Source: Ficedula albicollis
Lineage: Eukaryota; Chordata; Aves; Passeriformes; Muscicapidae
DNA length: 64,000 bases
Reading direction: 5' to 3'
Assembly (NCBI RefSeq): GCF_000247815.1
Contig: NC_021677.1
Span: 40,057,717-40,121,716, forward strand
Part shown: positions 36,102 through 48,100 of the stretch, piece after piece
Position numbering within the stretch: position 1 is the stretch's first letter
Layout of the letters: the number at the start of each line of letters is the position of its first letter
Translations under genes and position numbers: made by a program
Notes under the pieces: model-generated
The model's database searches: none
What the model was told of the DNA's origin: nothing
What the model saw: only the letters and a program-made list of their open reading frames with translations

Positions 36102-39100
36102 GTGAGCAATTATGAACTGAGTTTGGTTCCTAGGAATGTTTATGGGCAACACTTAGAGTTCAATGAGTTTACTCAGGTTGCTACTTATGTACTAATTTTT
36201 CAAGTGTTTTTAGTGGTATCTAATGCTTTTATGCTTGGATTTGAATGGTAAAAAAATGAAAAAATATTGCAAGGTTTTTTTCACATCCTTTCAAGTATCA
36301 GCCAATATTCTTGCCTGTTCTCAGGTTTTTTTTCCCACTATTACAGCACTCTTCTTGTTATGAGAATAAAATAAATTAACAAATTGAGTCTTTCTTTCTC
36401 TCAAACCAAATTGACTTTACTTGGTTTTGGATAATCTGAATTACTATTCTATCAGCATCCGCCAGTCTTGTTTTTCAAAGTACTCCTGTTTCCATTAAGC
36501 AGTTGGCAGAAGTGGTAGGCAGCAGCAACAGGGGATCCTGGTTGCTCCATGTGAGGCTGCTGGACTGTTCCAGGTTCAGCTGGTAGCACAGCTGGGCGTG
36601 AAGTGCAGGGGTGTTTGTGCATGCACAGCTGGCCACGAACACAATACTGGTAGCACAGCTGGGCATGAAGTGCAGGGGTTTTTGTGCATGCACAGCTGGC
36701 CACGAACACAATTAAAGCATGAACATGCACATTGTCACAGGCACAGGTAGAGCATGAACATGCACATGATCACAGGCACAGGTAAAGCGTGAACAATGAT
36801 GGTTTGCTAGTGGGCTATTGCTGTACCCTCATCACTTTTGACTCTCGTGCATACTCACATTCGCATTTCTCTGCCAGAGCCGCAGTCCTTCTGCCCAGAC
36901 CCAGGGCTTTTAGGCAGTTTCTGGCTGGAGTATTTAACCGGGGGCTTTTAGGCAGTTTCTGGCTGGAGTATTTTTTGGTTTTTCTCCCAGACTCTGGTAG
37001 CCTCCTACTTGCATTAGTCAACTAGAAGCTCACTAGCAGTGGACTCCCTTATAGGTAGAATATTTAGGAATGTCTTTGGTAATTAGGAGGAACTGTGGTG
37101 ATCAGGCACAGAAGTGTACTGATTAGAAGCCAGCAAACGTATGATTGGAGTCTCTTGTCTCCCCTCGTTCTTCATTTATCTGCTTTGAGTCCTCCTTTGA
37201 TCCTCTCCCTAAACATAGCATAATAAGCTTAACACATCCTGCTGTCCTTGTTACATTAGATAGCAAGTTTGGTCTGTCATATGAGACCCATTCTGATATG
37301 CCATTAATAGCTTTGTTTTCTTACCAGTTAAAATTTCTGGCTGAACCTTTACAAGATGTCACTCTAGCAGTGGCTCACTAATCAGTTGCAGAGGAATTCT
37401 GGGTTTTGTTACTCTAATTGTAATGTGCTAGATACGAGTGTCTGCAGTTTGTTACATTCAGCACCACAGCTGCTGCCTCTCCTATTTCTTGCCTTATTTT
37501 TCAGGTTGAGTGGCCATTAGCTAACTCTCTGTGCATTTCCCCACTTATAGATGCAGGGGTTGTATCACTTGGTGTCCTTGCTTTTCCTGGTTCTCAGCTT
37601 TACCTCTGCAGATGGCTAAAGTCCTAGAGCAGAAGACATGGTACAGCTATGAAATAACTTTTGGGGAAGTTTGCAAGACTTAATTGAATGGTTTTTGTTG
37701 AGTCTTGTTTCTGTCTCTATATGAAACATACAATTTATATGTTAAAGATACAGCATGTATCTTTGACTGGTACTCTAAAAAGAATGCTGATTACATGCTG
37801 GTAATTCATTACAGCCCATGTGATCTGTTAAGGCATTTGTTTCTTAACAGGGTAGCCAAAGCCCTTCCAGTCACACTGGAAAGTAGCTGCAAGTTCAGAA
37901 CAGTTCTGAGTAGTCTCTGCATAATGTGCAGAGAGTTCCTCTCTCTTGCCTTGTCGTTGATTTCTCATACATTCTATCAATTTTTTTCTGAGTTCTGAAC
38001 AATAAGGTGAGAGGACTTTGTTACTTTTGTCTGTGAATGGGTGGGTTCCCTTAGATTATTTCTGACAGCCGAGGACCAGGACAATTGGAATGCTCATTGC
38101 TCATTCGTCAAATAGCAGCTGTAACTGGGCCTTGTCTTTTCTCGACTTGAGTATGGTATTTGTTAATTAGGCTTGTTTACATAATAGTCCTATTTCCTCA
38201 TGGCAGAGTTGCATTTCCTTCCCAGCAAGCCCATAGTATGAGCTGGCTGTGTATTCTCCAGAAGAAACAGGCCTGGTACATAAAAAGGTTACAGTGGTTG
38301 TTGGAGAGGGCATCCTTTCTGTAGATGCTATCTTCTAAACCATGTTCCTCAATCTCGATCAAGGCTATTTTATACTAAAAATTTTTATTTATTTCCATAT
38401 ATGCATACTCTCTTTTTCTAGTTCTGATTATGAAACTTGAGTGTTAAGTTAGTACTATTTTCTATTCCTTTGATGTGAAGTTGGTAGATACCCTTTTTAC
38501 ACTTTTTCTAAATAGCAGTTCAAATATCTCTGAAAGTAAATAATGATTTTATATCCTCTAGAGAGTTGTGGCACCACAATTCTTACAGCCACAGATGTTT
38601 TTTCATATACCCTACCATGTATAGGGTACTAATAAATTAATTAATTTATTAATAATTAAGAGCTAGCTGTATTTCTGTGACATCTAGATGGTAACAATCA
38701 AAGCACTATGTCTCTATTGCATAGACTTTTTGCTACTAGTTTTATCCCTAAAGAAGCCACCAACATACCATTAAATAAATCATGCTTGAGTAGAGGTGAA
38801 TCCTCTATAAAGTTGCTTGGAGACAGTTGTATGGACAGATGGATCTGCTTTTTCTTCCCTGCCCCCAAAGCTATGTAACTATCATTCCTCAGGGAACTGC
38901 TAAGATTTGCATTTTGCATGCTTTAAGCCTTCGAGGTGATTTATTATACTTGCAAGTATTTCCAGTTACCTCCACCATACTGTGGAGTGCAGGGTGCTGA
39001 ACAGTGCAGGGTGCTTTCTGTTCTTGGGGTAACTCTTGGCACAATCAAATGAATTACAACTCTTTTCTGTAAATTGAATTAGTTATTGAAAAGGGGGTGA

Positions 39101-42100
39101 AGAGAGGTATTTTAGCCTCTCCTTCCTCTCCTCCTCAGTGCCTCACAAGAGAGACACTAGTGATTTAATTAGTTCCCCAGAGGCTGTATGGGAGGAGCAC
39201 ATCCCAGTTTCTAGCTAACAAGCCTTCTGCCCTGCACACCCTTAGGCTCCAGCCCCTCCTTTCTCCTCCCCCTCCACTAAATTTTCTTATTACTTCTTTA
39301 TTTTGTTGTGGTTCACTGTTTAAATTTAGAACAGGAATGGTTTTGATTAAAGACATGATCCATGTTGCTCTGGGAATCTAGTCTAGCTCTCCAGCTGTCT
39401 AGTGGGAGGATAGATCTGAGCTGGAGAACCCTCTTACCCTGTCTGTCCCAGCAGCCCCTACTTCAGCCAAAGCAGCTGCCTGACACTTCTTGGCTTTTGA
39501 ATCATCTGTTATGGGACACAAACTTAATAGGATCCATTCCAGGTGGCCATATCATCATTTGTTTCTGGGTTGGTTGGTTGGTTGGGTTTGGGTTTTTTAT
39601 GTTTTTTTTTTTTTTTAATTGTGTTTTTTGGTGTTTTTTTTTTTTGTTAAGGATTTCTAGTAGAGGTTCTCAGTTCTTTAAACAGTTTTTTGGTTGTTGT
39701 TTGTTGTGGGGTTTTTTTTTCCCTCTCAGGGACAATATCCTAGTCTTTTGGTAACACAAGTGTTCTGCATTGTTTGCAGTGATAGGCCCTGGGATCATCT
39801 TGTCCAACCATTTCTTGTTGACCAGCAGGGATAACAAGTATTTGCTTAGTGACAACAGCCAAGAAATATTTTACATTTTTTAATACATTGACTGTCTGCA
39901 TTATTTACAGAATTTTCAGTTATGTGGCATTTTGGCAGAAGTAGTTAAAGGAGGGTGCATTCAAGAAGGTAATATGGCAGAGCAAACATAAAATTCTTTA
40001 TGTCAAGATGCAACTGAGCTTTACTCTCCAAGGATTATAGATTCTCTGTATGATTCACATCTGTCCCATACAGTCTGAATCTCTTAAGTCAAGGATGTCC
40101 TTTTGCAATATTAAAATTTATTTCAAATTCCAAGGGACTAAAGCCATCTCACAACTCTTATTGTTCCTTTGGTATTCTGTTAATATTCTGTACATTTGAT
40201 TTCCCTTACTATTCCTAATCTGGCGTCCCAAGATGACCTATCTGCTTTGCTTACAAATTCTAGCACTTTGGTCATAGTGGATCAGTCTCTTCCCTATGCA
40301 GGGATTCTACAGTCACCATCTCAGGAGTATTTACTGCCCATCTGGGGCCTGTTTGTGATGCCAGATGTTATTTGGTTATGGGATCTGTCATACTGTATCA
40401 TCTGGGAGGTTCCTGCCTTCCTGATCTTTCAGACATAAGACCACTGCACTGTTCCCAGGTGCACACAGGGGTGCACCTGGGCCTGAACTGCAAAAATATG
40501 CCTGTGCACACACAGACAATGCAGACATTATGGCTGTGTGGCAGGATAGGGCTTTTACAGCATACTCAAACACAAATGGCCTTCCCATGGGGAAAAGAAA
40601 AAAGGCCAAAAATGGCCTAATCCTGTCCCTGTTTACCAGGTAAAAAGGTTGAAATATGCTGGTATATCACACATGTCCTCCCTTGGTTGACATGCATACT
40701 TGTGGTCATGCATCTGTCCACTCTGCCAAACCTCAAGTCCTTCCAGTATCCATCTCCAGGCCTTGGGCTTTTTAATTCAGTCTCTGACCAGGATCTTGGG
40801 TTTCCAGATTGTTTTTTTCTATTTCACAGGCTCTGAGTGAATTTAATCAGATGAATGTACTGAGAAACCATTTAGGAACAGAAGGCGTTAGACAGGATGA
40901 GACAGACCCCAGTGTAATGCAGAGCAGCAACGTGCAGCCTGCTGATGTGGTCAGCCAGTACTATCCTCAATCCCTCTTCTGTTCCCAATAGTTGTTTCTC
41001 TCCTTATCTACCTTGATCCTTTCCTTGCCTTTGGTCCTTCCCCTAAATATCCATAAGATTTTCACAGTCCCATAGTCTCCACTCAAGATATCTTAACATG
41101 TTTTACCCAGTCCCAGAATTTCCCTGATATCCCACAAGAAGTTTGCTCTTGCCAATGAGATATGTGTTCTGGTAACCCAGGATAACATTGCTCCAATTCC
41201 TTACAAAGTTTCTGGTTGAATTTTTTCAAGATCACAGTCAAGTTATTCCTGTACTGGCCCATCCATTAGTGTTCCAGGAGTTCTGGGTATTTTTACTCTC
41301 TTGTATCTGCAGTTTGTTAGTGTATCTATGTATTTAATTTATCACCTGTCCTGTTCCTAGATTTCTATGCTGAATAGCCAATTACCAGGTTCCCTTATAA
41401 TTTCCTATTTATAAAACCATGTTTGCTCTTGCCAATGAGATATGGGTTCTGGTAACCCAGGATAACATTGCTCCAATTCCTTACAAAGTTTCTGGTTGAA
41501 TTTTTTCAAGATCACAGTCAAGTTATTCCTGTACTGGCCCATCCATTAGTGTTCCAGGAGTTCTGGGTATTTTTACTCTCTTGTATCTGCAGTTTGTTAG
41601 TGTATCTATGTATTTAATTTATCACCTGTCCTGTTCCTAGATTTCTATGCTGAATAGCCAATTACCAGGTTCCCTTATAATTTCCTATTTATAAAACCAT
41701 ATTGTGAGAAGCTTAAGAAAGCACAACACAAAGTTTGTAAGGAGTTCTTTCCTATATTCCAGTTGTTGTAGTTGTCCACAAAGGTATTCAATGATTTTGA
41801 ACAGGAAGGTTTAGGAAAAATCTGTCAAGATAAAACTAAAGTGAAAATTTTTATTTTGTCTGAATTACTGGAGTTGATGATTGGTTTGCTTTAGTTTGTG
41901 TGAAGGGTTGGGGTTTTTTTATTCCACATTTTAATAATAAGCATAATTCATGTCTGTTTCCTTCTGCTTTTTTTGCCCTGTCATAATTCTCTGTACTAGT
42001 TTGTTGTTGCTTTACAAAGCAAATTAAAAGGAACTTTTTTCTTCTGAGCATCTGTTTGTAGTTGCTGCGTTTTGCTTTTCCCTTGTGGCTTAATGTTGCC

Positions 42101-45100
42101 ACTTATTGTTGAAGTGGAAGGTTTAAGGCAAAGATTTATTCTTGTAGGAGGCAAGTTTCATTTAGGTCTTTTTGTATAACAACAGGCAAGTCCTTAAAGC
42201 AAGTGTTTCATGGCAGAGTAAGAAGCAGTAGGGCTCATCAACCTGAAAGACAATCCAATAATTTAGATCTTAGTGTTCACAGTGTTTAGTCCCTACTTCT
42301 TTTTTCTGGTTGCTTTGCTCATTATTCCTAACTTTCTTTTTACTTCTCTTTCTCCTATTTTTTTAAAATCCTAAATTAGAATACATGGCCCTGGGGGAGG
42401 GACTGTCTCTTGTTGCCTGTGTATTTTTTTGGCAACATAAAAATAGTTCCATCTTCTTGATAGGTCCTCTGGATAATTTTATATCTGAGATGAAACAATT
42501 CTAACCTTTCAAACTGCCATCTGGCTTGTGGCCTACTTCAAATGGCACACTGCCATCTGAATGACTTCAGGACTTAATTTGTAGCTTCATAATTGTCACT
42601 GATGACAGGCTGCTCCTAAGGGAGCGTGAGCAGGGAGTCAAGGGTGATCCCAGCCCAAGCAGTGCCCTCACAGACCAGGACACAATACTGCAGCACCTGA
42701 GCATGGAAGGCAGAGACAGGTGCTGGAATCCAGCCCTCAGCCCTGGATAAGGCAAAGTGATGAACCAGGTCCAGGGTCTATCCAGAGTCCAGGTAGGAGC
42801 AGCAGAAGATGGGGCTAGGGACACAGATGCAGTAAATATCTGAGGTTCATCCCATAGACAGGGCTTGAGACAGGTAAACCTACAGCACAACTCAGGAAGG
42901 GAATTACTGGTCCAGGCTGAGCTTAAAAGGAGCCCCTAGGGAGACAGTGTGGGTGAGGGTCCCAGAGGAGACCAATCAGAGCTGTTAAAACTTCAGGGTT
43001 CCTATAGCAGCAGCTCTTTGAGATAAAAGTGTTGGAGAAAGCATCAGTGTTTCTGTAGTGTTTTTGTGAGAGGAAATGAGCTTAGAAAAACCAGAGCGCA
43101 AAATACTAAGTTTTCTTTACAGATTCTTTAATTTAACAGATTTTCACTTTATGTAAGAGAGGCTCAAAAAGGCTGGTGTCTGCCACAGGAATAATTTGGA
43201 ATTAGATGGCAATAGTTCTGAAAAGGAAGTACTAAGACAATCACAACATAAGAATCAAATTATCTGTGACTGTTGGGTTTTAATCACAAATATACAATGG
43301 GCACATCTGGGCACATCAGGATTTTTTAGTCTTTCTTTTGACGCTCATGAACTATCTCACTGCCCAGGCAAGTCCATCTGGGCTCTATGTGACTGCATGC
43401 TAAAATGTGTCACAATGAGGGTGGTAGCTTTTGAATAATTATTTTGTACGATCTCCTTCTAAATGCCAAAGATAAAGGAAGTTTACTACATACAGTTGTT
43501 TGCTAGAGAGCAGCAGAATGCAGGATCATCGTCAAGGAGTTTCCTAGAGATAAGGAACTTGAGGTTTAACTTCTTAGTGTATTTTTATCTTCCACATTTC
43601 TTCGGTGTTTAAAAAAACCCTGAGAATGTGAGTATAGGAGTTAATTTGTTTGACAGAGCTTAAAGGCAAACAAATAGATCCTACATGATCATATGCTTTG
43701 TGCAGCATTTTCTCTGAAACGTGGAGTATGTGTCTGGGTGTGTTACAACTGGCCCCTTTTCATCTTTCTGGAGTTTAAATCTCTGGATTTGAGACCGTGT
43801 TTAGAAAAACTTGTGTGGTTCACAGAATTTGTGCAGTCCATTTGCAAAATGGACTGTGTTATCTCCTAATTCCCAGCAGCATTTTCTCTGTTAAATCAGA
43901 ATATTTTAATATGAAGTGCTGTGGCGTTGGTAACAGAAAAAAGTGTCGCATTTCTGTGTCTGCCTTGGAGGTAAAGAGGAGTCCAGCATTATCTCTGGTA
44001 CCCTGACAAAAACTTGTTGTGAAAGGGACAGAATGAGTAAACAAGGTACATGCTTGGCTGTTCTGAACTAGGTTAAAAATATGGGAAGGCTTTCAGGGTG
44101 AAAAAAGTAATTTCTCTGACTTCCTGTTCCTTTTCAGGTGTCAGGTTCCTTTTTTATAGCTCAGGATTTTGAGGAGTTAGCTGGAAGTAATTTTTGCCAG
44201 AGCTGACTGGTGTTAGGGATGGCTAAATCTGCTGGACTGAATAATTTCTTACCTCCTGGGCTCATCAAGAAACATGAGGACAGCTCTTTAATTCTGATAT
44301 AAGATCCAGCCACTAGTGAGGTTTAGTACCTGTTTGAAAATATGTGTGCACACACTGTACAGATATGATTAGCACCAAACATATGAACACAGGCTGAGTG
44401 CTTATAGCTTTATCCTCATAAACATGGGCAGCACAAAGAACCTGGTTCTGTGTTCTGCTGCCTAAGGAAAACCTTCATGCCTTTCTTTGGGATCTGTCTC
44501 CATACTTCTCATTTTGCTTGAGAACTAGGCTGGCTTGGAATTCATTAGCATTTGACACACATTAAAAAACTAGTGTGTGCCACTAGAATCCCACTGTAGA
44601 GAACAGGACCACCCAGGAAATAGGTAAGAATGGAGTTGAATAAGAAGACAGGATGGAGTTTGAAAGTTAGACTGTGGCAGACAACTAAATTGACCAACTT
44701 CCTGCTTATGTGCACTGGGCCCCTTTATTCTTCCCTCTCCATTTTCTTGTGTTTGTTTTGCCCTGATCCATCTTGATCCTTTCCTTTTCCTGCCTTTGGC
44801 CTTTCCCTTAAACAACACCTAATAAGTCCTGTACAAATCCCCCCAAATCTTTTGACCAGTCCCAAGTTCCTCCCCAGGGAATGCATCTCAGTTTAAGTCC
44901 TATATCTGTTTATGTAATAGTCCCCCTTGTTTTGTGTAGTATTTTGGAAAGGGTTTCTTCTGTTAATCCCTTTAGTGTGTGGGTTGGTTGCCCATCTTTT
45001 ATGGTTTCAGGAGTAACTGATTTGGATGGGTAAGGCTGTCTATATTCTCCCCCTTGTCATCCCAACCTTGCTCTCTGATTATCTGCTTATTTTGAATAGC

Positions 45101-48100
45101 CATATGATAGACATCTTTGTAACTAGTCTTCTGATTGGTGGGTTTTTTTATTATTTAGGAAAAGCCAACTTTCAGTTAAGTATTTAAAGTCAATGATTAA
45201 AAAAAATACCTGTACCAAAGGTGGAGCGTGGAAACATTTACTTGAAACATTAGACCATAGTAAATATCAAGTGGTAAAATATTAATTAAAAAGAAATATA
45301 GCCTAACTAGACTTTCTCTGCAATGATCCAGAGCTGTTTATTATATGTTAAAGAAATTATAAGTGTATAGGTATTTCAGAGATGACAAACAATTCTTTCC
45401 TTGTACTAATGTAAATTTAAAAGTTTTCATTTATATCTGTGTGTATTCATCATATTATATTCAGTGTCTCCTACAAGACAGTAGGGACTGCTGGATTGAC
45501 TGGATTTAGTACCTTCTTAAATGATTTGTGCTGCTCTTGACCTAATCTTCAGTTTGTTTTTTCAGCTGCTGGTTCAGTTTGTTCAAAATACTTCTATTCC
45601 ACTGGGACAAGGACTGGTGGAATCAGAACCAAAAGACATCACCTGTCTCTCTCTACTTCCTGTTACTGAGACCTCAGAATGCAACAGACTCATGTTGCCA
45701 GGTAAAATCTGTGTAGCAGGTCTCTGTGACCCTACCCTTCATACAGGTGTCTTTACTTCACCACTCTGGCCCTGCTGTCTCTTGCTGATAAGACATTCCA
45801 GGGATGGAGGAACAAGTTCAGCAGAGTGGCTGAATCTTCTCATTTAATAGTCAAGTCTGACTAGTTAGAAGCTTCCTCCTCCCTTCCCTATCAAGTTCTG
45901 GGGTCTTTTCCTAGAAAAATAATTTCTCATAGGTGTCTTTTAGTCATAGTGTATTTATACTTTTATTTACTCTGGTTTCCTCAGTAGATGATGAAAGAGA
46001 TCTCACTTCTCCAAGTCACACTAATTCCTCCAAAGATGTTTCTTCATCTGCTGTCTTGAGAAGTCTCCAGGTAAATGTAGGCCCTGATGGAGAGGAAACA
46101 AGGGCACAGAACGTACAGAAACCATCTGAACTTCTGTCAACTTCAGAAACTTCTAGTTTATTGCAAGACCTCCAGCCCAGCGACAGCACTTCATTCATTC
46201 TTCTCAACCTAACCAGAGCAGGTAATTGTTCCTCTGTTTGTCATCTGGCTGGATACGTCTCAGCAGAATGCACGAGATACAACTCTTTCCCTGCTGCTTA
46301 TGAAGAGGAAAGGTCATGAAATTTGCTGGGCATTATTGGATATTTTAGGAGTATTTAGTCATCAACATCTTTCTACAATGTAGAGGTCAGTGGAGACTTT
46401 TTCAGGGCAGCTATTTCATTCATGCTATGAACACTAATCTCTGAGAGGCAGAAGAAATTTCCCTGTGTTACATTATTGTTTCACAAATTTGTCTTCTTTT
46501 CTAGGGCTGGGGTCTCCCGCAGAGCACTTGGTGTTTGTTCAAGATGAAGCAGAAGATTCTAGCAATGACTTTCTCTCTCATGATAGCACAGACAGCAGTA
46601 CCCCATGGTTCCTACGAGTGCAAGAGTTGGCCCATGACAGTTTAATTGCTGCCACTCGGGCACAGCTCGCAAAGAATGCCAAAGCAAGCAATAATGGTAG
46701 GAGATCCACAGATTGTGTCTCAAAAGTTGAATGTTCCACATAAGACCCCTAGTTTCACGTTGTTTCTTCCTCTCTTTATTTCTCTCTTGCTTTGAATCAG
46801 TTATGACATCTTCAAATCATCAGTGATAGGATTATACAGGACAATTACGCTTTTTTTCTTCAGTATAAATAGGCTTCTCATTTTTTCTTGAGGAGTGAAT
46901 TCTAGTGGAAACATGTAGCCTACTAGTTCTCTGATACATGTAAAGAATATCTTCTTTCTGGCAGTAGCTGCTTATTTTTCAACTTTGATTTTCACTTTTA
47001 AGAGTCTATTTTTAATAAATACTGTGAATCATACTTTGTTTTTAGCTCCACTGAGTTTGGAGATCAGATTTCTGGATAATGCATAATTGGATTTAGTCAC
47101 ATGCTTTCTGACTTAATTATTTTAATAAATAATTGTAAGCAAATGCAATATCTCTTATTTTAGCTTAGGTGTTTTTAAAAATAGCTTAGCTAATAGGTGA
47201 TAGTTGGCTGATACTTAAAATTGTTTTTTTGATATTGATATAGAGACCATTTTTACAATTTCTGGTGCATTGGCTTTCTATTCTTTTTGGGATAAGCCTT
47301 ATCTGGTAGCAGCTGATCTGATCCAGATGGCTTGTTGGGAATAGTTTAGGGGCCTGGTAAGGTTTGCAAGTCTGTGTCTGATCCCTGTTTTAGGCTAGGC
47401 AGCAGAATGTAGGGCATGCTAAACAGTCAGCAGCCAGACACATACCTGATTTGCAATCATGTATCATATATGATGCTGTTTTTTCTATTAAATTAGACAC
47501 ATTATAGTAATTTTTTAGATTTCAGTGGGCTTTTTTTTTTTTATTTCCAGGGGAAAATGTTCATCTTTGCACAGGAGATGGGCAGCCAAAAGATTCAAGC
47601 CCCATTCCTCACTTATCTCGTGTGGAAAGGAAGCTGAAGTGCACAGTTGAGGGCTGTGATCGGACGTTTGTATGGCCAGCTCACTTCAAGTATCATCTGA
47701 AAACACACCGGTGAGCAGAATGAAGCTGTTTGTTATGACCTTGAAAAAGTGCACTCTGTATTTGAGATAGTGTTAGGTTTTGACACTGACAAACTATGAA
47801 AACTTGGTATTATTCTTATAAATATATTAGGTCTGTTGAATGCTTTAAGTCAATTATGCTGAAAACCTTGGATTAGATTTAGATAATTTTGCAGGTCCTT
47901 GTTATGTTTGGTTTAGAATTTTTGTATTTGAACAGGTACTCATATTTAATAAAAGAAAGAAGTCAAGTGTTCATGAAAAAATGCGATGCAGTAGCTGGTA
48001 ATGAAACAGCTTTTTGTTGCTTTCCAGGAACGACCGCTCCTTCACCTGCCCAGCAGAAGGTTGTGGAAAAAGTTTCTACGTTTTGCAGAGGCTGAAGGTG

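Larger units (their letters stand above)
36102..45565 (+). other. ZNF410: ZNF410 intron 2, repeat-bearing
   Basis: A 9.5-kb intron with several small tandem duplications, T/G-rich tracts, three diverged copies of one interspersed repeat family and a GC-richer block at about 42.58-43.0 kb. No firm extra exon was found; the best candidate, at 40830, is discussed as a finding. Confidence 0.65.

Noticed and set aside
36102..36251. Continuation of the ZNF410 start frame past residue 11
   Set aside because: A GTGAGC donor follows KPE, and exon 3 (LLVQFVQ) joins in perfect phase, so the continuation is intron.
47889..48095. 68-codon frames overlapping ZNF410 exon 7 in a second reading frame (also at 49202)
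   Set aside because: They run through intron and the wrong frame of exon 7; the zinc-finger frame is clear.
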